Shown: positions 1 to 9,762 of the stretch, in pieces
How the letters are laid out: each line of letters starts with the position of its first letter
Position numbering within the stretch: the stretch's first letter is position 1
Assembly (NCBI GenBank): GCA_963755755.1
Contig: CAVWLJ010000014.1
Coordinates: 124,001 to 188,000 of the forward strand
Length of the DNA: 64,000 nucleotides
Direction of reading: 5' to 3'
Source: DATKNA01 sp963755755
GTDB lineage: Bacteria; Actinomycetota; Actinomycetes; Actinomycetales; Kineosporiaceae
Made by a program: the position numbers and the translations under genes
Notes under the pieces: generated by a model
Database searches by the model: none
Told to the model about the DNA's origin: nothing
Seen by the model: the letters and a program-made list of their open reading frames with translations, nothing else

Positions 1-1
1 T

Positions 2-352
2 TCGGCTTCAACGGCAGAGCGAGCCGACCGGATGGCAGAGGAGGCGCGCCGGAGTGCTGACCTGGCCCGCCAGACCCAGGACGCGACGGGCAAGCCTCAA
101 GAGGCTCTCGCTCGCATGCACGAGGGCATGGCGGAGGCGCATGAGCGCATCGCCAGCCTCGATGAGACTCGCGCGAACCGTCCAGGCGTGACTGCTGATG
201 AGCGGGCGGACCTGCTGGCGCGCGCGGCACAGCACCGAAGCGAGGCCGACACGGACCGAGAGCAGGCCGCCGAGGACCGGCTGGAGGCAGCGATCGATCG
301 AGACGGCGCGGACGAGGACCCGCACCCCAGCCCACTCAGTTCTGACGGTTGA
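2..352 (+). CDS. Partial coiled-coil-like hypothetical protein (5' end outside window)
   Basis: The frame is open from the first bases and stops at 352, so only the last ~116 codons are here. An ATG lies at 32 with no good ribosome site visible, so the true start is probably upstream. The product is rich in Ala, Arg, Glu and Asp, with long runs predicted to be helical (for example ADLLARAAQHRSEADTDRE), suggesting a coiled coil. The last ~15 residues are Pro/Ser-rich and probably unstructured. I recognise no family. The composition could also arise by chance in GC-rich DNA, but charge patterning favours a real gene. Confidence 0.45.
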   Translation, partial: SASTAERADRMAEEARRSADLARQTQDATGKPQEALARMHEGMAEAHERIASLDETRANRPGVTADERADLLARAAQHRSEADTDREQAAEDRLEAAIDRDGADEDPHPSPLSSDG

Positions 353-512
353 CCCGGTTCGGGCGCGCCGCGACCGGCGCCCACGCCGCACGCCCGGCCC
401 GCGCAGCGGGCCGGCCGCCTTGATACATCAGAGCCGAATTCAGCCGTGGTTGGGGGCTCACGACAGACCGGCGAAAAACCTGGCCGCTCGGCTTGATGCG
501 TGTCGTGCACGG

Positions 513-550
513 AGATGGGCTCCCGTCCCTTCCTGGACGGAAGCCCATCT
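513..550. terminator. Hairpin between the partial gene and the arylsulfatase
   Basis: AGATGGGCT at 513-521 pairs with AGCCCATCT at 542-550. After one mismatch, CCGTCC at 523-528 pairs with GGACGG at 535-540 around a 6-base loop. No T-run follows on either strand, as is common for actinobacterial terminators. It lies between two convergent genes and could serve both. Confidence 0.55.
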
Positions 551-561
551 GTTGCTGCCTG

Positions 562-2913
562 TTACTGGCGGGATAGTGCGGCCCGTATCTCGCTGTCGGT
601 GTCGGTGATCAGGTCGCCGCTGACGTCGACGGTGACGGCGTACAGGGTGCCGCTGAACCGGAACGGCGAGCGGTAGTCGGGGGTCACCGGCGAGCCGGGG
701 TTGGCGCCGCAGCTCATGGCGCCTGGGTTGAACATCACCGGGGTCGTGACCGGCATGTCGGTCTCCCCGACCAGCTTCTGGTCGATGTAGAGCTGGGCGC
801 GCCCCGGCGCGCCCTTGCCTTGGGCGATGTCCGGCTCGCCGGTGGGCTCGAACTCGAAGCGCAGCTCGTGGCGGCCTTCGGGCACCGGGTCCGCCGAGGA
901 CGCCCGGTAGATGGCGCGGCCGACGTAGTTGTGGGCGTAATGCAGCCTGCCGTCCTGAATGTAGAAGGAGAAGCCGCTGGTGTTGGCGCCCTGGCAGAGC
1001 AGGACGCCTTCGGCCCCGCCGGCGGGGATCTCCACGTCGGCGGTGATGCTGTGGGGTCGGTTCAGCACGCGCGGGGCGACCGCGGCCGGCAGCGACTGGG
1101 TGTCGGGCCGGAAGGTGTAGCTGGCCCGGTCCTTAGTGATCTGCGGGCGCTCGGTCATCAGCCGCTGGATCGCGCTGCCGTCGATGGGGAGGACGCCGTA
1201 CTTGCCGGCCTCGACGTACCACTGCGCGATCAACGCGATGAGCTTGTCCCGGTGCTGGTCGGCGAGGTTGCGGGTCTCGGCGAAGTCCTCCGCGACGTGG
1301 TAGAGCTCCCAGGAGTTGGCGTCCAGGTCGCTGAGGACCTCGGCGCTGATCGGTGTGCCGAAGGGCTTGCCGGCCTCGGCGAAGGACGGCCCCGGCCACG
1401 GGCACACGGCCCGCCATCCATCGTGGTCGATGGCGCGGTGGCCGAACATCTCGAAGTACTGCGTGCGGTGTCGCGACGCCGCGCTCGCGTCGTCCAGGGT
1501 GTGGGCGAAGCTCACTCCGTGGATCGGTGCCTGCGGAACTCCCCGGATGACGGCCGGAGGCTCGATCCCGAGCGCGTCCAGCACGGTGGGGACCATGTCG
1601 ACGATGTGGGAGTACTGGGTCCGCACCTCGCCGCGGGCCTGGAATCCGTTCGGCCAGTGGACCAGGAACGGGTCGCACGAGCCACCGCGATAGGTCTCCC
1701 GCTTCCACCGCCGGAACGGGGTGTTGCCCGCCCAGGTCCAGCCCCACGGGTAATGGTTGAACGTGGTCGGGCCGCCGAGCTCGTCGATGCGGGCGACGCT
1801 GTCCTCGAGTGGCTCCGGGGCGTTGTTGAAGAACTGGGTCTCGTTGGTGGTACCTGTCGGCCCGCCTTCGGCGCTCGCCCCGTTGTCGGAGATGACCATG
1901 ACGAGGGTGTTGTCGAGCTGGTCGGTGTCGCGCAGGTAGTCGAGCAGCCTGCCGATGTGGTGATCGGTGTGCTCGAGGAAGCCGGCGAAGACCTCCATCA
2001 GCCGGGCGGCGAGCCGGCGGGCGTCCGGCGACAGCGAGTCCCACTCGGGTACGTCCGGGTCGTGCCGGGACAGCTCCGCGTCGGCCGGAACGATCCCCAG
2101 CTCCTTCTGTCGGGCGAAGACTCGCTCCCGGTAGGCGTCCCAGCCATCGTCGAACTGGCCTGCGTACCGGTCCGCCCACTCCTTGGCCACGTGGTGCGGA
2201 GCGTGCGTGGCGCCGGGGCAGAAGTGGAGGTAGAACGGCTTGTCCGGGGCGACCTGCTTGGCGTCGGCGATGAAGTTGATCGCCTTGTCGGCCAGGTCGG
2301 CGGTCAGGTGGTAGCCCTGCTCGGGCGTCGCCGGCGGCTCGACCTGATGGTTGTCCGAGATCAGGTCGGGATACCACTGGCTGGTGTCGCCTCCGAGGAA
2401 GCCATAGAAGCGGTCGAAGCGGCGGCCGAGTGGCCAGCGGTCGTACGGCCCGGCCGCGGACTCCTGCTCCGAGGGCATCAGGTGCCACTTGCCGACCATG
2501 TAGGTGTTGTAGCCATGCGCGGAAAGGATCTCGGACAGCATCCCGTTCTCGAACGGGATCAGCCCGTCGTAGCCGGGATAGCCGGTCGCGAGCTCGGTGA
2601 TCGCCGCCATGCCGTTCGCATGGTGGTTGCGTCCGGTGACGATGCATGAACGCGACGGCGAGCACAGCGCTGTGGTGTGCATGTTGTTGTAGAGCAGCCC
2701 GTCAGCGGCCAACCTGTCGAGGTTGGGCGTCGCGATGGGACTGCCGTAGCAGCCGAGGTGCCCGAAGCCGGTGTCGTCCAGCACGATCATCACCACGTTG
2801 GGCGCACCCGGGGTCGCCCGCAGCGGTTGTGGCCAGGCCGGGATCGACTCGTCCGTCGTCCTCCCGATCACACCCGGGAACGCGCTACCCGGCTTGTACT
2901 CGTTGAACGCCAT
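562..2913 (-). CDS. Arylsulfatase (type I, formylglycine-dependent)
   Basis: Predicted to hydrolyse sulfate esters. The product is 783 aa. The metal-binding aspartates sit in VMIVLDDTGFGHLG (D46, D47), and the type I sulfatase signature C84-S-P-S-R88 follows, whose Cys is converted to formylglycine by a separate maturase. The C-terminal third carries a beta-rich extension usual for the large AtsA/AslA-like enzymes. The frame stays open to 2985, but ATG 2913 has GAGGAGG about 9 bases upstream and begins the family-like N terminus, so I chose it. No signal peptide is visible, suggesting a cytoplasmic enzyme. No sulfate transporter or maturase gene is adjacent. The substrate cannot be told from the sequence. 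Confidence 0.93.
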   Translation of the reverse strand: MAFNEYKPGSAFPGVIGRTTDESIPAWPQPLRATPGAPNVVMIVLDDTGFGHLGCYGSPIATPNLDRLAADGLLYNNMHTTALCSPSRSCIVTGRNHHANGMAAITELATGYPGYDGLIPFENGMLSEILSAHGYNTYMVGKWHLMPSEQESAAGPYDRWPLGRRFDRFYGFLGGDTSQWYPDLISDNHQVEPPATPEQGYHLTADLADKAINFIADAKQVAPDKPFYLHFCPGATHAPHHVAKEWADRYAGQFDDGWDAYRERVFARQKELGIVPADAELSRHDPDVPEWDSLSPDARRLAARLMEVFAGFLEHTDHHIGRLLDYLRDTDQLDNTLVMVISDNGASAEGGPTGTTNETQFFNNAPEPLEDSVARIDELGGPTTFNHYPWGWTWAGNTPFRRWKRETYRGGSCDPFLVHWPNGFQARGEVRTQYSHIVDMVPTVLDALGIEPPAVIRGVPQAPIHGVSFAHTLDDASAASRHRTQYFEMFGHRAIDHDGWRAVCPWPGPSFAEAGKPFGTPISAEVLSDLDANSWELYHVAEDFAETRNLADQHRDKLIALIAQWYVEAGKYGVLPIDGSAIQRLMTERPQITKDRASYTFRPDTQSLPAAVAPRVLNRPHSITADVEIPAGGAEGVLLCQGANTSGFSFYIQDGRLHYAHNYVGRAIYRASSADPVPEGRHELRFEFEPTGEPDIAQGKGAPGRAQLYIDQKLVGETDMPVTTPVMFNPGAMSCGANPGSPVTPDYRSPFRFSGTLYAVTVDVSGDLITDTDSEIRAALSRQ

Positions 2914-3166
2914 CGGACCGTCCTCCTCGCGGCCGCGGCCGGCCTCCCGACTCACCCAACAGGTCGCGGCAGCGGGGATGCTCATCCCAGCGGGATGAAG
3001 GTCTCCGCCTGGTGCACCGGGAGGATGACGCCGTGCACGACCTGCCGCCGTCGCACGAAGAAGGAGCGGCCGTGGGAGCGCAGCCTCGTGGAGCAGCGGT
3101 ACCAGGCACCGACTTCGTTCGGGAGGACTGGGGCAATCGTTAGGTCGGGCGGCTGTCGAAGCGCCG

Positions 3167-5023
<1,857 letters not shown>

Positions 5024-5128
5024 CACCGGGAGGGATCGGCACCTCGTGACCGGTCCTGAAACCAGGGACGCCGAGGGCCTCGGGTTCCCCGCGCGCTCAC
5101 CCGTTCCGCCCGGACGTACGGTGGCAAC

Positions 5129-5647
5129 ATGACCACGTCCGAGACGCCCACCAGCGACGCCCTCGACGTCCCGATCGCCCGGCTCGACGGGAGCCCGAGC
5201 ACGCTGCGGGAGATCGTCGGCCCGAACGCCGCCCTCGTCGTCAACGTGGCGTCGCGCTGCGGCCTGACGCCGCAGTACGAGGCGCTCGAGCGGTTGCAGG
5301 AGAGCTACGGCGACGCGGGGCTGACCGTGGTCGGCGTCCCGTGCAACCAGTTCGGCGGTCAGGAGCCGGGCACCAGCGACGAGATCGCCACCTTCTGCTC
5401 CACGACCTACGGCGTGACCTTCCCCCTGACCGAGAAGGTCGAGGTCAACGGCCCGGGGCGGCACGTGCTCTACCAGGGCCTGGTGGAGACGCCGGACGAG
5501 AAGGGCCGCACCGGGGACATCGCGTGGAACTTCGAGAAGTTCCTCCTCGACCGCTCCGGCCGTCTGGTGGCGCGGTTCAGCCCGCCCACGACACCTGACG
5601 ACCCCCGGGTGATCGCGGCGATCGAGGGCGTGCTCGCCGCCTCCTGA
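5129..5647 (+). CDS. Glutathione peroxidase family protein (thiol peroxidase)
   Basis: Reduces hydrogen peroxide and organic hydroperoxides. It is a 172-aa single-domain protein with the thioredoxin fold of the family. The catalytic tetrad is visible: C44 in SRCGLTPQY, Q78 in CNQFGGQEPG, and W133-N134 in IAWNFEKFL. The active residue is Cys rather than selenocysteine, so in actinobacteria the electron donor is more likely thioredoxin than glutathione (family knowledge). Cytoplasmic, with no signal peptide. The ATG at 5129 begins a typical N terminus. It stands between a minus-strand sensor and dinB and is probably a single-gene unit. Confidence 0.95.
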   Translation: MTTSETPTSDALDVPIARLDGSPSTLREIVGPNAALVVNVASRCGLTPQYEALERLQESYGDAGLTVVGVPCNQFGGQEPGTSDEIATFCSTTYGVTFPLTEKVEVNGPGRHVLYQGLVETPDEKGRTGDIAWNFEKFLLDRSGRLVARFSPPTTPDDPRVIAAIEGVLAAS

Positions 5648-5667
5648 CCACCGCGAACCGTTGTGGT

Positions 5668-5683
5668 TCGAACACGTGTTCGA
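5668..5683. promoter_or_regulatory. LexA (SOS) box in the dinB promoter
   Basis: TCGAACACGTGTTCGA is a perfect 16-bp palindrome containing CGAAC-N4-GTTCG, the LexA consensus of Gram-positives and actinobacteria. It ends two bases before a -10-like TAGCCT (5685-5690), placing the box over the -35/spacer. The GTG start at 5697 lies 7 bases after the -10, so the transcript is probably leaderless. LexA bound here would block RNA polymerase until DNA damage. Confidence 0.88.
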
Positions 5684-5696
5684 CTAGCCTGAGGGT

Positions 5697-6950
5697 GTGA
5701 TCGCGGGACCGACGATCCTGCACGCAGACCTCGACGCCTTCTACGCGTCCGTCGAGCAGCTGCTGGATCCGTCCCTGCGCGGGCGGCCGATCGGCGTCGG
5801 CGGCGGTCCGCACGGCGGCGTCGTGCTCGCCGCCTCCTACGAGGCCAAGGTCCACGGTGTCAGCGGCGGGATGCCCGGCTGGCGGGCCCGGGAGCTGTGC
5901 CCCGAGATCGCCTTCGTCCGCGGGCACTTCGGCCGCTACCAGGAGCTCGCCGACCAGGTCATGGACATCCTGGCCGACGTGACACCCGCCGTGGAGCGGA
6001 TCTCCATCGACGAGGCCTTCCTCGACGTCTCCGGGTCGACGCATCTGTTCGGCCCGCCCGCCGAGATCGCGACGATGCTGCGCCGCCGGGTCCGTGCGGA
6101 GGTCGGGCTGCCGATCTCGATCGGCGCTGCCCGCACCAAGCACCTCGCCAAGGTCGCCTCACAGGTCGCCAAGCCGGACGGTCTGGTCGTCGTCGAGCCG
6201 GACGCCGAGCGCGCGTTCCTCGACCCGCTGCCCGTCGGGCTCATGTGGGGCGTCGGGCCCGTCGCGCAGCGCCGGCTGGCCGAGCGCGGCATCCGCACCA
6301 TCGGCGAGCTCGCCCGGACGCCGTCCTTCTCGCTGGAGAAGTTCCTCGGCCAGGCCACCGGCGCCCGGCTGAGCGCCCTCGCGGTGAACGAGGACCCGCG
6401 GCGGGTGGCGACGTCGCACCGGGCACGGTCCATCGGCGCGCAGTCGGCGATCGGCCGCTGCACGCCGACGCCCGAGGTCGTGCGCGAGGTGCTCGCCCAT
6501 CTCGCGGAACGGGTCGCGGGCCGGCTGCGGGCCAAGCACCGCGCCGCGCGGACGATCACCGTCCGGGTGCGGTTCACGGGGCTGCGGTCCGTCACGCGCG
6601 CACTGACGGTCCCGGCACCGCTCGCCGCCACCCTCACGCTCACGGAGATCGCCGAGCAACTCGCCTGGACGGCGATCCGCGAGCAGGGCGAGACCGTGGA
6701 GATCACGCTTCTGGCGATCTCCACGTCCAACCTCGTGCCGCTCCAGGCGCTGCAGGCCGAGCTGCCGCTCGCCCCGGACGACCCCCGCCGCGCCGGTTCG
6801 CCGACCGGGTCTGCCCGCTGGGCGGTCGACCTCTCCATGGACGCCGTCCGGCGCAGGTTCGGCAAGGACGCGGTCGGCTACTGGCCGGCCCTCGTCCGCG
6901 CCCACGGCGTGCCGGACGAGTTCCGCGAACTCGCCGAGCACGACCTGTGA
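5697..6950 (+). CDS. dinB: DNA polymerase IV (Y-family translesion polymerase)
   Basis: Error-prone polymerase that copies damaged templates. It is 417 aa, normal for the family. Palm-domain metal ligands appear in HADLDAFYASVEQ near the N terminus and in SIDEAFLDVSG around residue 105. The helix-hairpin-helix thumb segment GVGPVAQRRLAERGI follows, and a little-finger domain occupies the last ~120 residues. No clear beta-clamp motif (QLxLF type) ends the protein, although LQAELPLAPDD near residue 360 is a possible internal clamp-binding site. The start is GTG 5697, next to a -10 box, so translation is probably leaderless. Control is by the LexA box upstream. Confidence 0.95.
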   Translation: MIAGPTILHADLDAFYASVEQLLDPSLRGRPIGVGGGPHGGVVLAASYEAKVHGVSGGMPGWRARELCPEIAFVRGHFGRYQELADQVMDILADVTPAVERISIDEAFLDVSGSTHLFGPPAEIATMLRRRVRAEVGLPISIGAARTKHLAKVASQVAKPDGLVVVEPDAERAFLDPLPVGLMWGVGPVAQRRLAERGIRTIGELARTPSFSLEKFLGQATGARLSALAVNEDPRRVATSHRARSIGAQSAIGRCTPTPEVVREVLAHLAERVAGRLRAKHRAARTITVRVRFTGLRSVTRALTVPAPLAATLTLTEIAEQLAWTAIREQGETVEITLLAISTSNLVPLQALQAELPLAPDDPRRAGSPTGSARWAVDLSMDAVRRRFGKDAVGYWPALVRAHGVPDEFRELAEHDL

Positions 6951-6978
6951 GCGCGCGGGCGCCGTCCGCGGCGTGCTG

Positions 6979-7632
6979 CTACGAGTCCCTGGCGTAGTCG
7001 GCGAGCCGCTCGGCGAGGGCATCGGGCCGGCTCAGGGCGACGAGGTGCCCGCCCGGCACCTCGTCGACGTCGAGGCCCAGCCGTGCCCGGGCGAGATGAC
7101 GCTGGAAGGCGAGCGGGAAGAACCGGTCGTCGCGGCCGGCGAGCACCCGGGTCGGGACGTCGGGCCATCCCGCGAGCGGCCACGGGTCCTCGAACGGTCG
7201 TGTGGACTGCGCGGGCTCTCCCAGCGCGAAGGCCTCCGCGGTGACGTCCGGCGGCACGTCGTGGAAGAACGCGTCCGTCGCGTCGTCCAGGGAGGGCCGG
7301 AAGTCGGGGAGCCCGGAGGCGGTCCACCACGCGTGCCCGGTCTCGCCCGGGGCCGGGATCATCGCGTTGAGCAGCACGAGCAGGCGCACCGGACGCCGGG
7401 CGCAGACGAGCGGGCCGACGAGCCCGCCCATGGACTGCGCCACGACCACGACGTCGTCGAGATCCGCGGCGGCGGCCACGACGACGTCCGCGTAACCGTC
7501 CAGGCCGACGTCGTCGGACCCCGCGGGCAGGTCGACCGGCACCGCCCGATGTCCGCGACGGACGAGCTCGGGAACCAGTCGATGCCAGTACCAGGCCCGG
7601 CCGCCGGCGCCGGGGACGAGGAGGAAGTCCAT
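6979..7632 (-). CDS. Alpha/beta hydrolase
   Basis: Hydrolase of unknown substrate, 217 aa. The oxyanion-hole segment LVPGAGG opens the protein. The nucleophile elbow is VAQSMGG (Ser nucleophile), the acid is in RVLAGRDDRFFP, and the catalytic His is in VPGGHLVAL, in the usual order. The start is ATG 7632, because the sequence begins directly with the first core strand (MDFLLVPGAGG). The frame is open much further upstream, but that segment overlaps the divergent HAD gene and is not protein-like. This size class in actinobacteria often includes esterases or MhpC-type hydrolases. The stop lies 28 bp from the dinB stop (convergent). Confidence 0.88.
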   Translation of the reverse strand: MDFLLVPGAGGRAWYWHRLVPELVRRGHRAVPVDLPAGSDDVGLDGYADVVVAAAADLDDVVVVAQSMGGLVGPLVCARRPVRLLVLLNAMIPAPGETGHAWWTASGLPDFRPSLDDATDAFFHDVPPDVTAEAFALGEPAQSTRPFEDPWPLAGWPDVPTRVLAGRDDRFFPLAFQRHLARARLGLDVDEVPGGHLVALSRPDALAERLADYARDS

Positions 7633-7668
7633 GCCCTGTCGACGCCTCCCGCGGCCGGAGCTCATCGC

Positions 7669-8310
7669 ATGCCCGAGGATGCCCGGGTGGACCTCACGCG
7701 GCTGCGGGCCGTGCTGCTCGACATGGACGGGACGCTCGTGGATTCGGACGGCGCGGTCGAGCGGGCGTGGCGCGCCTGGGCGCGCGAGTACGGCGTGCGC
7801 GGAGGACGAAGCGCTCGCCCTCGCGCACGGCCACCCGTCGGATGCGACCGCCCGGCGGCTGCTGCCCGGGTTGGACGACGACGCGGTGCTCGCCGCCGCC
7901 CAACGGCAGCTCGACCTCCAGTACGACGACCTCGCCGACGTCCGCGCGACCCCCGGGGCGCACGAGCTCCTCGACGTCCTCGCCCGGCGCGGGCTGCCGT
8001 GGGCCGTGGTCACGAGCGCGGATGTGCGGCTCGCGCGCAACCGGCTCGCGGCCGCCGGGATCGATGCTCCCGTGCTCGTCACCGTGGAGGACGTCTCCGC
8101 CGGCAAGCCCGATCCGGAGAGCTACCTGCTCGCGGCGCGCACCCTGGGCGTGCGCCCCCGGCGACTGCCTGGTGGTGGAGGATTCCGAGCCCGGCATCCG
8201 GGCCGGGCACGCTGCGGGCATGACGGTCGCGGCGCTGCGGGGCCTGTCCGCGGACCTGACCATCGAGGACCTGGGCGAGCTCGCGCGGCTCCTCGAGGCA
8301 GTAGGAGTGA
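7669..8310 (+). pseudogene. HAD-superfamily phosphatase (phosphoglycolate-phosphatase-like), frameshifted
   Basis: HAD hydrolases remove phosphate from small metabolites through an aspartyl-phosphate. Motif I is VLLDMDGTLVDSDG, motif II the Ser/Thr region of WAVVTSADV, motif III the Lys in SAGKPDPESY, and motif IV VVEDSEPGIRAG, so all catalytic elements survive. They sit in three different plus-strand frames, with breaks near 7800 and near 8160. The natural family length (~214 aa) puts the end near 8304-8310. Read literally, the last frame runs on to 8396 into the opposing regulator gene, implying a further indel. The intact motifs favour sequence error over decay. Confidence 0.8.
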
Positions 8311-8322
8311 GCCGTGGGGTGA

Positions 8323-8806
8323 TCAGGGCTGGCGTGGACTTCTGCACCTGCCACCGCTCCAGCAGGAGGGGGAGCTCCTTCTGCACGAAGTCGTAGAAGT
8401 CGCGCATGCCGGCCAGACGTGCACCGGCGGGCGTCCCCGGGCCGCCCGCGGCGTCCACCCCGACACGTGCGAGGTCGGCAAGGGTCGTGATGAGGGTGAT
8501 CTTCTCGAGCGTGACCTCGTACCAGGAGTCGTCGAGGAGCCGGTAGCGGTCGCGCCGGGATCCGGCCACGACGTCCCGCGCGACCATGTGGATCTGGGTG
8601 AGGTAGCGGACCGCACCGCTGATCGCGGCGGGGCTGACGCCGAGGCGTTCGGCCAGCTCGCCCGCGCTCAGCGACGGTTCGTCCGCGGTCATCAGCGCGA
8701 AGAGCACCCGGGCCGCCATCCGCGGCAGCCCCCACTCGGCGAGCAGGCGCCCGAGGCGTTCGACGAGCTCGCGCATCGCCTGCTCGTCCCGCGTCTGTGT
8801 CATCAC
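8323..8806 (-). CDS. GbsR/MarR-family winged-helix transcriptional regulator
   Basis: DNA-binding repressor of about 160 aa. The winged helix-turn-helix is in residues ~40-90 (LSAGELAERLGVSPAAISGAV), followed by a helical dimerisation tail. The start is GTG 8806 or ATG 8803. The literal frame continues to 7694 through the convergent HAD gene. A TGA one frame away at 8323 gives the usual family length, so I place the true end there and suspect an indel. It is divergent from an ABC exporter, and a perfect palindrome (8818-8833) lies between them. The regulator probably controls the exporter and itself, as this arrangement is common in actinobacteria. Confidence 0.8.
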
Positions 8807-8817
8807 ATTTCCTTTGC

Positions 8818-8833
8818 TTCACAACGTTGTGAA
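8818..8833. promoter_or_regulatory. Palindromic operator between regulator and ABC exporter
   Basis: TTCACAACGTTGTGAA is a perfect 16-bp palindrome. It lies 12 bp from the regulator start (8806) and 20 bp before the exporter start (8854). A -10-like TAGCTT at 8841-8846 follows it, 8 bases before the exporter's GTG, so bound protein would cover the exporter's -35 region. This is the natural binding site for the adjacent GbsR/MarR protein. Confidence 0.75.
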
Positions 8834-8853
8834 ACGAGTGTAGCTTCGCAGGC

Positions 8854-9762
8854 GTGGGGAACGCGATCCAGATCACCGGCCTCGTGAAGACCTTCGGGCG
8901 CACCCGGGCGCTCGACGGGCTGGACCTCAGCGTGCAGCGAGGAGAGGTGCACGGCTTCCTCGGGCCCAACGGGGCCGGCAAGACCACGACGATCCGGGTC
9001 CTGCTCGGCCTGCTGCGGGCGGACGCGGGCGACGTGCGGCTGCTCGACGGGGACCCGTGGCGCGACGCCGTGGCCCTGCATCGGCGCCTCGCGTACGTGC
9101 CGGGCGACGTCACGCTCTGGCCGACGCTCACCGGCGGCGAGGTGATCGACCTGCTCGGGCGACTCGGCGGCGGTCTCGACCCGCGGCGCCGCGACCAGCT
9201 GCTCGAGCGGTTCGATCTCGACCCGCGCAAGAAGAGCCGGGACTACTCGAAGGGCAACCGGCAGAAGGTCGGCCTCGTGGCCGCGCTCGCCTCGCGCGCC
9301 GAGCTGCTCGTGCTCGACGAGCCGACCTCCGGTCTCGATCCGCTCATGGAGGAGGTCTTCCGGCAGGTCGTCGCCGAGGAGGCCGGCGTCGAGGGGCGGA
9401 CCGTGCTGCTCTCGAGCCACATCCTCAGCGAGGTCGAGGCGCTCTGCGACCGGATCTCGATCATCCGGCAGGGGCGCACGGTCGAGACCGGCACCCTCGA
9501 CGAACTCCGCCACCTCACCCGGACGTCGATCACCGCCGAGCTCGCGGCGGCGCCGGAAGGGCTCGCCGACGTGCCCGGCGTCCACGACCTCGTCGTCCAG
9601 GGCCTGCGCGTCCGCTTCCAGGTGGATCCGGGCGAGCTCGACGCGGTGCTGCGCCGGCTCACGGCCTTCGGCGTCCGGAGCCTGGTGAGCCGGCCGCCGA
9701 CGCTCGAGGAACTGTTCCTGCGGCACTACGAGGCGGACCGCCCCGTCGAGGTCGTGCGATGA
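8854..9762 (+). CDS. ABC transporter ATP-binding protein (drug/antibiotic exporter type)
   Basis: Energises an exporter. It is 302 aa. Walker A is GPNGAGKTTT near residue 40, the ABC signature is SKGNRQKVGL (YSKGN form), Walker B is LLVLDEPTSGLDP, and the H-loop is LLSSHILSEVE. The C-terminal ~80 residues form the extension seen in DrrA/CcmA-type ATPases. The GTG 8854 start is close to a -10 box and probably leaderless. The last codons overlap the permease start (ATGA), so the two are translationally coupled. The operator upstream suggests induction by a compound sensed by the GbsR/MarR regulator. Confidence 0.95.
   Translation: MGNAIQITGLVKTFGRTRALDGLDLSVQRGEVHGFLGPNGAGKTTTIRVLLGLLRADAGDVRLLDGDPWRDAVALHRRLAYVPGDVTLWPTLTGGEVIDLLGRLGGGLDPRRRDQLLERFDLDPRKKSRDYSKGNRQKVGLVAALASRAELLVLDEPTSGLDPLMEEVFRQVVAEEAGVEGRTVLLSSHILSEVEALCDRISIIRQGRTVETGTLDELRHLTRTSITAELAAAPEGLADVPGVHDLVVQGLRVRFQVDPGELDAVLRRLTAFGVRSLVSRPPTLEELFLRHYEADRPVEVVR

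Noticed and set aside
820..2649. A 609-codon open frame on the plus strand inside the arylsulfatase gene.
   Set aside because: Antisense shadow of a highly GC-rich gene; the residue pattern is Val/Arg/Gly-rich without domains, while the minus strand has clear sulfatase motifs.
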